Shown piece after piece: positions 40,030 through 53,013 of a DNA stretch of 64,000 bases (the first letter of the stretch is position 1; every line of letters starts with the position of its first letter). The notes under the pieces are model-generated. The model ran no database searches and had not been told where the DNA came from. It saw nothing but the letters and a program-made list of their open reading frames with translations. Source of the stretch: Bartonella elizabethae F9251 = ATCC 49927 (GTDB lineage: Bacteria; Pseudomonadota; Alphaproteobacteria; Rhizobiales; Rhizobiaceae); the NCBI RefSeq assembly GCF_000518165.1, contig NZ_JADB01000001.1, positions 372,001 to 436,000 on the forward strand, given 5' to 3'. Both the position numbers and the translations under genes were made by a program.

Positions 40030-42337
40030 TGGGCATGATAATCGTTACCGTTGTTCCTTTCATTTCTTTTGAAGTAATTTCAAGTTTCCCTTTGTGTAGC
40101 TCTAATAACGAGCGTGAAATGGCTAATCCAAGACCTGAGCCCGTATGAGATTTAGTCAGCTGATTTTCAACTTGTTCAAAAGGTTGCCCAAGTTTTTTGA
40201 TGGCTGATTGTGGAATACCAACACCTGTATCGGTAATTTTAAAAATAAGATTATCTTTTTTCTTGAAAGCGCAGACATCAATATTTCCACCAGAAGGCGT
40301 AAATTTAACCGCATTAGAGATGAGATTAAGGAAAATCTGTTTCATTGCACGCCCATCAACTTCAGCATGAAGTTCTGGTGTAATGTTTGTTGTAACAGCA
40401 ATATTTTTTTCTTGAGCCTGTGGTGTAAGCGTTCGTACTGCTTCACTAATGATGGGCTCAAGATCAGTATTTTTACAATCAAGCGTGAATCTTCCAGCTT
40501 CGATTTTTGACATATCAAGGATATCATTGATAAGAGTTAGAAGATGGGTTCCTGAATTGTAAATATCATGCATATATTCCTTATAGCGCTGTGAACCAAG
40601 GGGGCCAAAAGTCGATTGTAACATGATATCTGAAAAGCCCAGAATAGCATTTAGAGGTGTACGCAATTCATGAGACATATTGGCTAAAAATTCTGATTTA
40701 GCCTTATTCGCACTTTCTGCGCGCTCTTTTTCTGCTTTCAGACTTTTATTCAGTTTTTCCACTTCTGTTGCACGTTGTTGAGCACTCCCTCTAGTGCGTT
40801 TGAGTTCTTGAATAAAAGAAAAAAGACGCCTTTCACTGTCTTCAAATTTTTCCTGTTGTTGTTTAAGCTCAGAAATATCCGTACCAATACAAACCAATCC
40901 TCCGTCTTGGGTTCGCCGTTCATTAATTTTAAGCCAATAACCATCTGCTGTTTGGCGAATACTGGTTAAGTTACCGTGACCATCATCTTTGAGGGGATAT
41001 TCACTGAGTGCAGGGCGAGCCATGGCTTCGACGGTTGCACGTTGGATCCCTGATTGTAGAATTTGTTGAGGAATAGCGGCATATTCGCAAAATTTGCTGT
41101 TGGACATGACTAAACGTCCTTCAGCATCCCACAAGACAAAAGATTCTGAAATGTTTTCAATCGCATCACGGATACGAAGGTCAGCTTGTGCTGTTTGTTC
41201 AGCCAATTGTTGCTGTTCACTAATGTCGAAGGAAATACCAACCAAATGAGGTTCTTCTTCTTCAGTAACTTCGGCGCGAAGTCGCATCCATACATAATGA
41301 CCATCAGCATGACGCATGGGAACATTGATATCGATATGTTTTTTTTTGCCTCCCATTAATTCTTGAGCAAGGTCAAAAAAATTGGCATCATTAGGGTTGA
41401 TAATGGCGCTAATTTGGGAAATGGAGAGCAATGCATCTTGAGGGACATAGCCAAGCATTTCATACATTGCTCGTGACCAATAGACACGTCCACTTGCCAT
41501 ATTCCAATCCCATAACCCACAACGCCCACGCATCATTGCCATATCAATACGGTTTTGATTTTTTTCTGAAACAAGATCTGTCTTACGTGCTCGTAAAAGC
41601 TGATTATAATAAGCAAACAGAAGAACAAGAATAATACCGCTTGTTCCAATGAAGAGGGTTATATTAAGCGAAAAAAATCTGCGCCATTCCATAGTGCTAT
41701 CTTGCATCTTTTCGCTAATGAATACGCCATATTGCCCGTTTTTTGTTTGATGAAATGAAGCAAGAGCAGGAGTATCCTTGCCTATTGTAATTTTCATAAT
41801 TCCAGCGTGTTGTCCAAGCGATTGTAAAGCAATGCTGTCAGAGATAAAATCTTGTAAAGGTTTTCCTAAGATGATCTCTGAACTGGATGAAGCCAAGACA
41901 TTACCTTTTTGATCAACAATGGCGATGAGAGTGCTAGGATTAATAAGCTCTTGATTGCGAAAAATGGTGAGGATATTTTGCAAATGATCATGAGAAAGGG
42001 CAGAGACTTTTCCTTTCTGGGAAACAACCAATAAGTCATGATCAATAGTATTGGTAATATGAGAAGCTAAGAGAGCGATAGTAGAACGCGTGCTTTTATC
42101 AATTGTATTGCGCCAATCATAGATTGATACAAAACGAATGACTGCAAGAACAATAAGAAATGCGACAATGACAAATGGAAGTGAGCGTCGTAACCAAGGT
42201 TCAATAAAGAGAAGCTTTTGATAAGTAGAGCCAGAAAGCAGATGAATAGGCTCTGTCTGCGCTTTATGATTTTGAGCGCTCGATTTTGAATCAGCATATA
42301 TTTCCGTTGGCGCATTATATGCGTCCAATTTAGTCAT
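40016..42337 (-). CDS. pleC: PAS-domain hybrid-like sensor histidine kinase, PleC-like
   Basis: A 773-residue membrane-bound kinase. Two transmembrane segments (about residues 52-72 and 226-245) flank a periplasmic sensor, followed by PAS domains (region LWDWNMASGRVYWSRAMYEMLGY and a second, shorter one) and a long coiled coil. The kinase core has the phosphoacceptor histidine in SHELRTPLNAILGFSDIM and ATP-binding boxes TDTGVGIP and GSGLGLAISRSLLELHKGK. The core and membrane architecture resemble PleC, the alphaproteobacterial cell-cycle kinase/phosphatase for DivK. There is no receiver domain, and the PleC name is tentative. Confidence 0.75.
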   Translation of the reverse strand: MTKLDAYNAPTEIYADSKSSAQNHKAQTEPIHLLSGSTYQKLLFIEPWLRRSLPFVIVAFLIVLAVIRFVSIYDWRNTIDKSTRSTIALLASHITNTIDHDLLVVSQKGKVSALSHDHLQNILTIFRNQELINPSTLIAIVDQKGNVLASSSSEIILGKPLQDFISDSIALQSLGQHAGIMKITIGKDTPALASFHQTKNGQYGVFISEKMQDSTMEWRRFFSLNITLFIGTSGIILVLLFAYYNQLLRARKTDLVSEKNQNRIDMAMMRGRCGLWDWNMASGRVYWSRAMYEMLGYVPQDALLSISQISAIINPNDANFFDLAQELMGGKKKHIDINVPMRHADGHYVWMRLRAEVTEEEEPHLVGISFDISEQQQLAEQTAQADLRIRDAIENISESFVLWDAEGRLVMSNSKFCEYAAIPQQILQSGIQRATVEAMARPALSEYPLKDDGHGNLTSIRQTADGYWLKINERRTQDGGLVCIGTDISELKQQQEKFEDSERRLFSFIQELKRTRGSAQQRATEVEKLNKSLKAEKERAESANKAKSEFLANMSHELRTPLNAILGFSDIMLQSTFGPLGSQRYKEYMHDIYNSGTHLLTLINDILDMSKIEAGRFTLDCKNTDLEPIISEAVRTLTPQAQEKNIAVTTNITPELHAEVDGRAMKQIFLNLISNAVKFTPSGGNIDVCAFKKKDNLIFKITDTGVGIPQSAIKKLGQPFEQVENQLTKSHTGSGLGLAISRSLLELHKGKLEITSKEMKGTTVTIIMPITQD

Positions 42338-42513
42338 CTCTTGTTCCTTTAATTGCGGAATAATGTGATTTAAAAACTGCTTCGATCTTCATGAGTAACC
42401 CCATCAAAGCGCAGTGAATCAAAACAGGAGTCTTCTGTCCAGTCTTTTTTTTAAAAAAAAGTATTTTACTTTTATGAATGTGGAATATGAAAAGGAAAAG
42501 GTATTTGAAACAT

Positions 42514-42550
42514 AACCGATAAATAGGTTTGGATTGCCTATTTATCGGTT
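42514..42550. other. Perfect 14-bp hairpin between pepN and the kinase gene
   Basis: AACCGATAAATAGG and CCTATTTATCGGTT are exact complements with a nine-base loop. Both neighbouring genes are on the minus strand. No clear T run follows on either side, so it may terminate the pepN message inefficiently or act as an RNA processing or protein-binding site. Confidence 0.6.
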
Positions 42551-42624
42551 TAATAATGATCGAGGTGTTTTTAGAATTTATTTAAAAATACTCATATCAT
42601 ATTGATTTAAAATATTTTTTTGTT

Positions 42625-45264
42625 TTAAGTAAGCAGACGGTTGATGATATCAGCGACATCACTTGATAATTTTGGCGCAGCAGCGATTGTTTTTAATTCA
42701 GTTTCAAGTTTTTGTTGCCGAATGGGTTCTAATTGCCGCCAAGAACGCATCATTGTTAATAATCGTGAAGCGAGCTGTGGATTTTTTTTGTCAATTTCTA
42801 AAATGATTTGGCAAAGAAAATGATAAGATGCTCCATCCACTCTGTTGAAGCCTGTGGGGTTATGAGAGGCAAAGACACCAATCAAGGACCGTACACGATT
42901 AGGATTATCTTGTGAGAACAGCGGATGTTGCATGAGCTTTTGAACATTCTCGAGTGTTGATGCGCCAGCAACCATTGCTTGAATAGAAAACCATTTATCC
43001 ATGACCAAAGGGTCATGCCGATAGCGGTTTTCAAAATCATTTAAAGCATTTTGTGACTGCTCACTTTCATTAAAACGCTTCACGAGAACAGCGATACTTG
43101 CCATACGATCAGTCATATTATCAGCTGTTGCATATTGTAGAGCAGCGCGATTTGGATTGGCTTCGGCGATGGAAAGATAATCCAGTATGATATTCTTGAA
43201 TGCTCGCTTTCCAGCTTGTGCAGCGTTTGGTGAATAGGGCTCTTGGATTTGCATTTTCTCATAGAATTTTGTTAAGAGCTCTTGGTGGGTTTGTGCGAGT
43301 GAAGCTAAAAACTGATTGCGGACATAATGAATACGATCTGGGTCAATATTTTTACCGATTATATGAGCAAGCTCAACTTCACTAGGTAAATTTAAACAGA
43401 AGGCACGAAATTCAGGCTCTAAGTTTTCATCTGTTATGATCGTTTCAATCAGCTTTAGCAAAGCAGAGGGGAGTGTTGCTTTTGTCTGTGTTTTATCTTG
43501 AATGCTTTGAATCAAAGCTTGCATCATTAATTGATTAAGAGACTGCCAGCGATTAATGTGGTTGTCATCATGTTGTGCAAGAAAAATAAGTTCGCTTTCA
43601 TTAAATGGGGTGTGTAGAATGATTGGCGCAGAAAAATCGCGCAGCAGTGATAAAACAGGTTTTTCGCGGAGCCCCTTTAATGTAAAGGTTTGGCTTTCCT
43701 TGGACAACAGCATAACGTCTGATTGAATATCTGCTTCCGCTTCATAAGCAAGGCGTTCTCCATTAGAGCCTAATAAGCCAAATGCAATAGGAAGAAGCAT
43801 GGGCTTTTTTGTGTTTTGTTGTGGGGTTGCAGGAATATGTTGCTTTGCATGAATTGTTAAAACACCATCACGGTAATGGCTATCAATTTCTACGTTGGGG
43901 GTTCCAGCTTGTTCATACCAAAGCATGAATTGGGAGAAATCTCGGCCAGACACTTCAGCAAAACAGGTGATAAAATCTTCAATTGTACAAGCTTGTCCAT
44001 CATGTCGTTGAAAATAAAGATCAGTGCCTTTACGAAACAGAGAGGGACCTAAAATCGTTCGTATCATGCGGACAACTTCAGCACCTTTTTCGTAAACCGT
44101 TGTGGTATAAAAATTATTAATTTGGCTATATTGACGAGGACGGACAGGATGAGCAAGAGGTCCTGAATCTTCGACAAATTGCGTAGCTTTTAATGCTTTT
44201 ACATCTTCAATTCGTTGCAGGCTGCGTACATTTTGATCTGATGAAAATTCCTGATCACGATAAACAGTGAAGCCTTCTTTTAAACAGAGTTGAAACCAAT
44301 CGCGACAGGTAACACGATTACCGCTCCAATTATGGAAATATTCATGAGCAATGACGCGTTCAACATTTCTATAATCCTGATCGGTTGCTGTTTCAGGATC
44401 GACGAGAACATATTTATCATTAAAAATGTTAAGACCTTTGTTTTCCATTGCTCCCATGTTAAAATCTGAAACAGCAACAATATTGAAAACATCAAGATCA
44501 TATTCGCGTCCGAAACACTTTTCATCCCAACGCATGGAACGTTTGAGCGCATCCATAGCATAAGCAGCGCGTTTGGTTTTTCCTTTTTCTACATAAATAC
44601 CAAGTTCGACACGTCGTCCAGATGCAGTTGTAAAATGGTCCTCTAACTTATCAAGATCGCCACCTACCAAAGCAAAGAGATAAGATGGTTTAGGATAAGG
44701 ATCTTCCCAAACGGCAAAATGGCGATTATTCTCTAAAGTTCCTGTTTCCACCAGATTGCCATTTGAAAGCAAGATGGGGATTGTTTGGGAATCGGCTTCA
44801 ATTTTCACTCTATAGGTAGAAAGAACATCTGGACGGTCGTAAAAATAAGTCATACGACGAAAACCTTCCGATTCGCATTGTGTGCAATAAACACCATTTG
44901 AAAGATAAAGCCCCATAAGTTGGCGGTTGCTTTCAGGATTTAGTTCTGTAACCAATTCCAATGTAAAGGGAGCGGCTGGTGGCGTGGTAATTTCTAAACG
45001 TGAAGGCGTAACTTTATAAGTGTTTGGGGCTAATATTTTACCATTAATCGCAACAGAAATTAAAGTAAGATCATCGCCTGAAAGTACAAGAGGTGTTAAT
45101 TCTTTTGTATCATGGCGGGGTTCAATAGACAATATGGCTGTAACAGAGGTTTTTGTTGGTGCCAATTGGAAAAAAAGTTGTGTTTTAGGGATAGCGTAAG
45201 GGGTTGGCTGATAGTCTTCCAAACGATAAAGAGCTGTTGTTGGCTGTTCCATAGTTTTTCCCAT
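42625..45264 (-). CDS. pepN: Aminopeptidase N (M1 family)
   Basis: PepN removes N-terminal residues from peptides in the cytoplasm. The 879-residue protein is a full-length M1 zinc peptidase of the E. coli PepN type: substrate-binding GAMENKG at 271-277, zinc ligands in HEYFH at 307-311 with the third ligand E330 in CLKEGFTVY, and the C-terminal helical domain. The listed start ATG lacks a clear ribosome binding site; an ATG four codons later (45252) has GGGAAAAACT and gives MEQPTTALYRLEDY. It ends 287 bases before the downstream kinase gene. Confidence 0.96.
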   Translation of the reverse strand: MGKTMEQPTTALYRLEDYQPTPYAIPKTQLFFQLAPTKTSVTAILSIEPRHDTKELTPLVLSGDDLTLISVAINGKILAPNTYKVTPSRLEITTPPAAPFTLELVTELNPESNRQLMGLYLSNGVYCTQCESEGFRRMTYFYDRPDVLSTYRVKIEADSQTIPILLSNGNLVETGTLENNRHFAVWEDPYPKPSYLFALVGGDLDKLEDHFTTASGRRVELGIYVEKGKTKRAAYAMDALKRSMRWDEKCFGREYDLDVFNIVAVSDFNMGAMENKGLNIFNDKYVLVDPETATDQDYRNVERVIAHEYFHNWSGNRVTCRDWFQLCLKEGFTVYRDQEFSSDQNVRSLQRIEDVKALKATQFVEDSGPLAHPVRPRQYSQINNFYTTTVYEKGAEVVRMIRTILGPSLFRKGTDLYFQRHDGQACTIEDFITCFAEVSGRDFSQFMLWYEQAGTPNVEIDSHYRDGVLTIHAKQHIPATPQQNTKKPMLLPIAFGLLGSNGERLAYEAEADIQSDVMLLSKESQTFTLKGLREKPVLSLLRDFSAPIILHTPFNESELIFLAQHDDNHINRWQSLNQLMMQALIQSIQDKTQTKATLPSALLKLIETIITDENLEPEFRAFCLNLPSEVELAHIIGKNIDPDRIHYVRNQFLASLAQTHQELLTKFYEKMQIQEPYSPNAAQAGKRAFKNIILDYLSIAEANPNRAALQYATADNMTDRMASIAVLVKRFNESEQSQNALNDFENRYRHDPLVMDKWFSIQAMVAGASTLENVQKLMQHPLFSQDNPNRVRSLIGVFASHNPTGFNRVDGASYHFLCQIILEIDKKNPQLASRLLTMMRSWRQLEPIRQQKLETELKTIAAAPKLSSDVADIINRLLT

Positions 45265-45321
45265 TCGTGTTTTAAGAGTTAAAGAAGGTTTTTAATTTTA
45301 GTGTCAAAGAAGATTAAAGAA

Positions 45322-46161
45322 TTACAAAAGGCTATCGAGACGATTTTTTACTTCTAAAAAGTCTATCCATGTAAGCTTCTTTTGACTAGGGGTTCTAAGA
45401 AGGTAAGCAGGGTGAAAAGTTGGCATAACAGGTATCTTTATATTATCCTCACTTTCATAAACATGCCATTTCCCACGTGTTCGGATGATCCCATTTTGAG
45501 ATCCGGTAAGGAATTGTGCCGCAACGCCTCCTAGTGCTATGAGCACACGAGGACGTGCTAAATAAATGTGTCGTTCAATAAAAGGGCGGCACAAGGCAAT
45601 TTCTCTTGGTGTTGGTGTACGATTTCCTGGAGGACGCCAAGGAATAGTATTAGCAATGTACACATTATTTCTTGTTAAGCCAATTGATGCGAGGATTTTA
45701 TTCAGTAACATTCCTGCTTTTCCCACAAAAGGAATGCCTTGTAGATCCTCATCTCGTCCTGGGGCTTCACCTATAAGCATCAGGGGGCTTCCTGCTGTTC
45801 CATCTGAAAAACAGGTGTTTTTTGCTGTCAATTTTAATGAACAGCCATTAAATGCAAGAAGAGCAGATTTTAATTCATCAAGTGTCGTTGCATTCTTGGC
45901 ACTCTCTACAGCAGAAGGTTCGTTTTGTATAGACCTCGAGTTATGGAGCGGATGATGATCTAATTTTACAGTTGGAGATGTTTTGGGGGATGTTTGTTGA
46001 TTATGAGAAATGTTTACAACAGGTGTTAATTTTTTCTCTGAACAAGCAGACTGCTTAAAACGATCAATCGGTAAATCTGTCAAAACAGCATCCACACCAC
46101 TTTCTTTATAAAAGTTCAAAAGTTCTTCATAGGAAATTGAGTACGGCGTTTGATTTAACAT
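45322..46161 (-). CDS. Family 4 uracil-DNA glycosylase
   Basis: A 279-residue DNA-repair enzyme that excises uracil from DNA. The catalytic domain starts after about 100 residues. Its iron-sulfur cysteines include C107 and C117 in CSLKLTAKNTC. Motif 1 is GEAPGRDEDLQGIPFVGKAG at about 131-150, and the late motif is HPAYLLR. Family 4 enzymes of bacteria have a [4Fe-4S] cluster and often a shorter N-terminus. Here residues 1-95 are poorly conserved and Ser/Thr/Pro-rich. The start ATG is the only one that gives a plausible N-terminus. Confidence 0.92.
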   Translation of the reverse strand: MLNQTPYSISYEELLNFYKESGVDAVLTDLPIDRFKQSACSEKKLTPVVNISHNQQTSPKTSPTVKLDHHPLHNSRSIQNEPSAVESAKNATTLDELKSALLAFNGCSLKLTAKNTCFSDGTAGSPLMLIGEAPGRDEDLQGIPFVGKAGMLLNKILASIGLTRNNVYIANTIPWRPPGNRTPTPREIALCRPFIERHIYLARPRVLIALGGVAAQFLTGSQNGIIRTRGKWHVYESEDNIKIPVMPTFHPAYLLRTPSQKKLTWIDFLEVKNRLDSLL

Positions 46162-46544
46162 TTCGTTTTTTCTAATGATCTAGCAATTATAGATCAAACA
46201 AAATTATCCTTCAAGTTTTATAAATGTGTTTGTTCGTACCTAAAAACGCTGACAGCATTTTCTCTTTTCATAAAAAAGGCACATCATAAAATGCGGAAGT
46301 TTGCAATTATATACATCGTTAAATGTACAATTTGCTTAGATACACTATAGCTTTTTAAACAAACTAATTTTCTCACGGTAAAAGAATTTTCATTTTTATG
46401 CAAGTGATTAAATAATAAAATATTTATCATTATGTTTTATATTTAATAATTAATGAAAATTACATTTTATAGTAAATTTAAGTATAAAATATTATTTATA
46501 TAAATAATATACATAAATATTACTTTTATATAAGCTTATATTAT
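46162..46544. other. AT-rich gap between thiD and the glycosylase gene
   Basis: About 380 bases, very AT-rich around 46380-46540. It should hold the promoter of the uracil-DNA glycosylase gene. No gene or clear terminator for the thi operon was seen. Confidence 0.45.
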
Positions 46545-47303
46545 TTAAAAAATGTTTTTACAATGAGTTAAAAGCACTGTGTGGGTATATGCTTTTGCTT
46601 TTTTTATGGCTGAAATGAGAGGTTCATTGAGCGCTAAATGGGCTGCAATAGCACTTGAGAGAATGCACCCTGTTCCACGCATTGTTCCTTTTAAACGTGG
46701 AGCAGAAATATTGATAACTTCCATTTTGTCAATGAAGCTATCGATTGCAAGAGGTCCCTCTGCATGCCCTCCTTTTACTAAAATAGAACGAGCGCCCAAT
46801 GATAAAAGTTTTTTTGCTTGTTGTATTGTCTCTTCATGATGAGATGCCAGTGGGGTTTGGCTAAGAAGAGCAAGCTCATCTCTATTTGGTGTTAAAAGAG
46901 TAACATATGGGAGAAGCTGATTGATCATAATTTCTGTGATTTTTTCCGTTGTTAGTTTTCCCCCCGATGAGGCAATCAGAACAGGATCAAGAATAACGGG
47001 AATATGGGGATAATCTTCGAGTACATGACAAATTGCCGCGATAATGGCTTGATTTCCTGTCATACCAATCTTTATTGCGCTGATTGAATGAGCCTCTAGG
47101 GCACTGCGCATTTGCGCAGCAACAAGTTTTTCATTCATGGGCACAATTTCAGCAACGTGATGATCATCTTGTACATTGACACAAGTGATGGCTAAATTAG
47201 CTTTGATATGAAAATATGCAGCTGTTTCTATATCACGAACAATACCAGCACCTCCTGTTGGATCAGTGCCTGCAACAATGAGAACAGAAGGTGTTAACGC
47301 CAT
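46545..47303 (-). CDS. thiD: Hydroxymethylpyrimidine (phosphate) kinase
   Basis: ThiD phosphorylates hydroxymethylpyrimidine and its monophosphate to the diphosphate used by ThiE. The protein starts with [19 protein letters not shown], contains VILDPVLIASSGGKL and GGHAEG, and ends with the anion-hole motif GTMRGTGCILSSAIAAHLA, all standard for the ribokinase-like family. I set the start at the ATG at 47303 (MALTPS) because homologues begin there; an ATG seven codons upstream is also possible. It is the last gene of the thi operon and overlaps thiE by 10 bases. Confidence 0.93.
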   Translation of the reverse strand: MALTPSVLIVAGTDPTGGAGIVRDIETAAYFHIKANLAITCVNVQDDHHVAEIVPMNEKLVAAQMRSALEAHSISAIKIGMTGNQAIIAAICHVLEDYPHIPVILDPVLIASSGGKLTTEKITEIMINQLLPYVTLLTPNRDELALLSQTPLASHHEETIQQAKKLLSLGARSILVKGGHAEGPLAIDSFIDKMEVINISAPRLKGTMRGTGCILSSAIAAHLALNEPLISAIKKAKAYTHTVLLTHCKNIF

Positions 47304-47899
47304 GGCTGGGTTACCTTGAACCATTGTTCTACCCGCTCTTCAGGTTTTTTATTGAGGATAATGTCTGTGACAACAGCAGCACTATTGGCTCCTGCTTTCA
47401 AAACATCTATTGCGCGTTCTGGGTTTAAACCACCAATGCCAACGAAAGGTAAAGCACCAATCCGTTTTCTCCATTGTTTAATTTTTTCTAATCCTTGAGG
47501 TTGCCATTTCATTTTTTTTAAGATTGTCGGATAAATAGGACCAAGAGCAATATAGTCAGGATGAACAGAGAGGGCGATATCCAATTCATGTTCATCATGG
47601 GTGCTAAGACCAAATCTTATACCATTTTTGCGAATTGCAGGAAGATCAGCATTGCTTAGATCTTCTTGCCCAAGATGAATAAAATTGCATTTTTCATCAA
47701 TGGCAATGCGCCAATGATCATTAATTATGAGTTGTGCTCCCCATTTATCACAGATATTTTTTGCGCGTTTGATATGTTGACGGATTATTTGAAGATCTTC
47801 GTCTTTCATACGTAGTTGTATGAGTTTGACACCAAGAGGAACCAAGCGTTCAATCCAATCAGCATTATCAACGATGAGATAAAATGGATCCAATTTCAT
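47294..47899 (-). CDS. thiE: Thiamine-phosphate synthase
   Basis: ThiE couples hydroxymethylpyrimidine diphosphate with thiazole phosphate to give thiamine phosphate. The 201-residue TIM-barrel has the pyrophosphate-binding QLRMKDED, the substrate-binding [10 protein letters not shown] (the aspartate and following residues), HLGQEDL, GPIYPT and [25 protein letters not shown]. It lies between thiG (four-base overlap) and thiD in the operon. Length is normal for the family. Confidence 0.95.
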   Translation of the reverse strand: MKLDPFYLIVDNADWIERLVPLGVKLIQLRMKDEDLQIIRQHIKRAKNICDKWGAQLIINDHWRIAIDEKCNFIHLGQEDLSNADLPAIRKNGIRFGLSTHDEHELDIALSVHPDYIALGPIYPTILKKMKWQPQGLEKIKQWRKRIGALPFVGIGGLNPERAIDVLKAGANSAAVVTDIILNKKPEERVEQWFKVTQPWR

Positions 47900-48669
47900 G
47901 AAAACACTGCTTTTCCAATAACGGGTGTTGAAGGAACGGCGACATTGCGTGCTTCAAGAATGCCTGCTTGATATCCCATACGTCCTGCTTGGATAGCTTT
48001 AGAAAATGCTTCAGCCATCAAGACAGGATCACCTGCTTTAGCAACTGCGGTATTAAGAAGGACCGCATCATAACCCATTTCCATAGCAACAGCAGCATGA
48101 GATGGACGCCCAATGCCAGCATCAATCACAAGAGTAACATCAGGAAGATAAGCACGAATAGAGCGCAGTCCATCGGTATGATGAGGACCTTTGGCAGAGC
48201 CAATAGGCGCGCACCAAGGCATAATAACTTGGCAACCAACATCTAAGAGTCTTTCAGCAACAATGAGATCATCGGTTGTATAGGCAAAAACGTGAAAACC
48301 TTCACTATTTAAAATTTGCGCTGCTTCGATGAGAGCAAAAACATTTGGCTGTAAGGTATCAGCATTCCCGATAATTTCGAGTTTAATCCAAGAGGTTTTA
48401 AAGAGATCTCGTGCTAAATGGGCTGTCGTTACAGCTTCTTTAACAGTATAACAACCTGCGGTATTGGGAAGTATTGTTATATCAAGCTCTTCAAGGAATT
48501 GCCAAAATTGTCCCCCTTGTTTGCCACCAGCGCTTTCGCGGCGTAATGAAACGGTTACAATTTCTGTATTCGATTTATGAATAGCATCACGAAGAACAGC
48601 AGGTGAGGGATATTGCGCTGTACCTAACATAAGACGAGATGAGAATTCACGCCCATAAAGATTCAACAT
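47896..48669 (-). CDS. thiG: Thiazole synthase
   Basis: ThiG condenses 1-deoxy-D-xylulose 5-phosphate, the dehydroglycine imine from ThiO and sulfur from ThiS-thiocarboxylate into the thiazole phosphate. The 257-residue barrel has the Schiff-base lysine in [21 protein letters not shown]-like [12 protein letters not shown] and the C-terminal [14 protein letters not shown]. The opening [18 protein letters not shown] is typical. It follows thiS by five bases and overlaps thiE. Confidence 0.95.
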   Translation of the reverse strand: MLNLYGREFSSRLMLGTAQYPSPAVLRDAIHKSNTEIVTVSLRRESAGGKQGGQFWQFLEELDITILPNTAGCYTVKEAVTTAHLARDLFKTSWIKLEIIGNADTLQPNVFALIEAAQILNSEGFHVFAYTTDDLIVAERLLDVGCQVIMPWCAPIGSAKGPHHTDGLRSIRAYLPDVTLVIDAGIGRPSHAAVAMEMGYDAVLLNTAVAKAGDPVLMAEAFSKAIQAGRMGYQAGILEARNVAVPSTPVIGKAVFS

Positions 48670-48674
48670 AAATA

Positions 48675-48872
48675 TTAACCTCCTTGCATTGGGCTTAAAA
48701 TTTCTACTTTATCTCCTTCATGTAAAATAAATTGGTTGCGTGCCTCTACAGGAACAACTTCAGCATTGACAGCAATAGCGAGCCAATTTCCCTCATACCC
48801 CAATTCTTCAAGCAAGAGATTGAGAAAAGTGTTTTCTGTTTGAACTTTTTCACCATTAACAAAGATTTGCAT
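48675..48872 (-). CDS. thiS: Sulfur carrier protein ThiS
   Basis: A 65-residue ubiquitin-like carrier whose C-terminal GG is adenylated by ThiF and converted to a thiocarboxylate that donates sulfur to ThiG. The chain ends exactly in the required diglycine (SPMQGG) and starts with the [10 protein letters not shown] strand. It sits three bases after thiO and five before thiG. ThiF is not in this window, so it must be encoded elsewhere. Confidence 0.95.
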   Translation of the reverse strand: MQIFVNGEKVQTENTFLNLLLEELGYEGNWLAIAVNAEVVPVEARNQFILHEGDKVEILSPMQGG

Positions 48873-48875
48873 GTT

Positions 48876-51851
<2,976 letters not shown>

Positions 51852-51857
51852 ACCGAT

Positions 51858-51886
51858 ATGATTGGCTTAAATACGGACATTGTCAA
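51858..51886 (-). promoter_or_regulatory. Predicted sigma-70 promoter of the thi operon
   Basis: On the minus strand a perfect -35 TTGACA (51886-51881) is followed after 17 bases by -10 AATCAT (51863-51858, four of six matches). The transcript would begin near 51851, giving a leader of about 200 bases. Confidence 0.6.
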
Positions 51887-53013
51887 TCACAAAGATGTAT
51901 TTTAAACGATTTTGGTGTATTTTTAAGAATAAAAAGAGGCATTATGAAGTGATAAACTTATATATTAAGAAATTATCTTTGATAACTGAGGGGGAAGGGT
52001 AGAAAATGTCAATCAATCGGGCATTTTTTGTTTGGATTGATGAGGCAGATGAGTTAGCAAAATAGTTTACGAGAGTGCTTACTTTGATATCGTAATCAAT
52101 TAAGGAGAACATCAATAATTGCGAGATCATGTTCAAAAGGATTTATTGTTCTTGCAAAAAAAATATACCTATAATAAAATATATACATAGAGGGGGCCAG
52201 TTTAAGTGAGAGCGGGTTTGGTTATAGAGCGTTGATTTAAAAAGACGTGGGATTTGTTCGTAAAGGCTTAAGGGGTTGGGTGTTTTCTTAGCATTTGAGT
52301 CGGATGCGACCTTCAGATTCAGGGAGATTCTGTAATTTCTCCTTAGTATTCCAGTTTACTGAAGAGAAGAAATTATCATATCGAATATATTCTCTATAAT
52401 GCATTGAGGTTGAACAGATTTCTGTTCAAAAAACATTGGTATTGATCTCGCAATACAAATTCAGAAATAAATTGAATGAAATAGAATAAAGCACCCTCAT
52501 GTCAATAAAAACATAATGAGATATGCAGAGAATTTGAAGCTAACTTTTAATTTTTTTCAATACAAATCATAACCAAAAGAGAGATTGAACAAATAAAATG
52601 TTTTATTAAAAATTTAAATCAGCGACTTTCTATGCAAATGACAAGTTATTGCATTTAATGATGGTTATATGAAATCCATAGTAAGAAAAAGTTTGAACGG
52701 TATTTGTAAAACTTTGCAAAAAGATACAAGATTTAAAAATGAAACTGTATAACGATAGCAAAGCAACAAAACAAGATACCAAATAACATCAGATAAGGTG
52801 CCTACATTACACATGAGAAGTGGAAGCATTAAGACTGATGTTATGAAAAAAGTCTGATGAAATCAGCTTATTAAATTGAAAGGAGTAAAGAGAGAAAGAA
52901 TGCGTAAAATACGGATGGTTCTGTGGTTATGATATCCCAGTGTGGCGGGCAAATTTTAGAGTACAGAACGAGAAGTTGTTAGAAAAACGATGAAAAATAA
53001 TGGGGGATTTATA
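51887..53013. other. Long non-coding gap before the tail-collar gene
   Basis: About 1.1 kb of AT-rich sequence with no supported gene. A short frame starting with MRKIRMVLWL at 52900 has two stops before it joins, in the same frame, the collar gene. This may be decayed upstream phage sequence, but no family is recognisable. Confidence 0.4.

Noticed and set aside
51942-52136. 64-codon minus-strand frame in the thiC upstream gap
   Set aside because: No recognisable motif or ribosome binding site.
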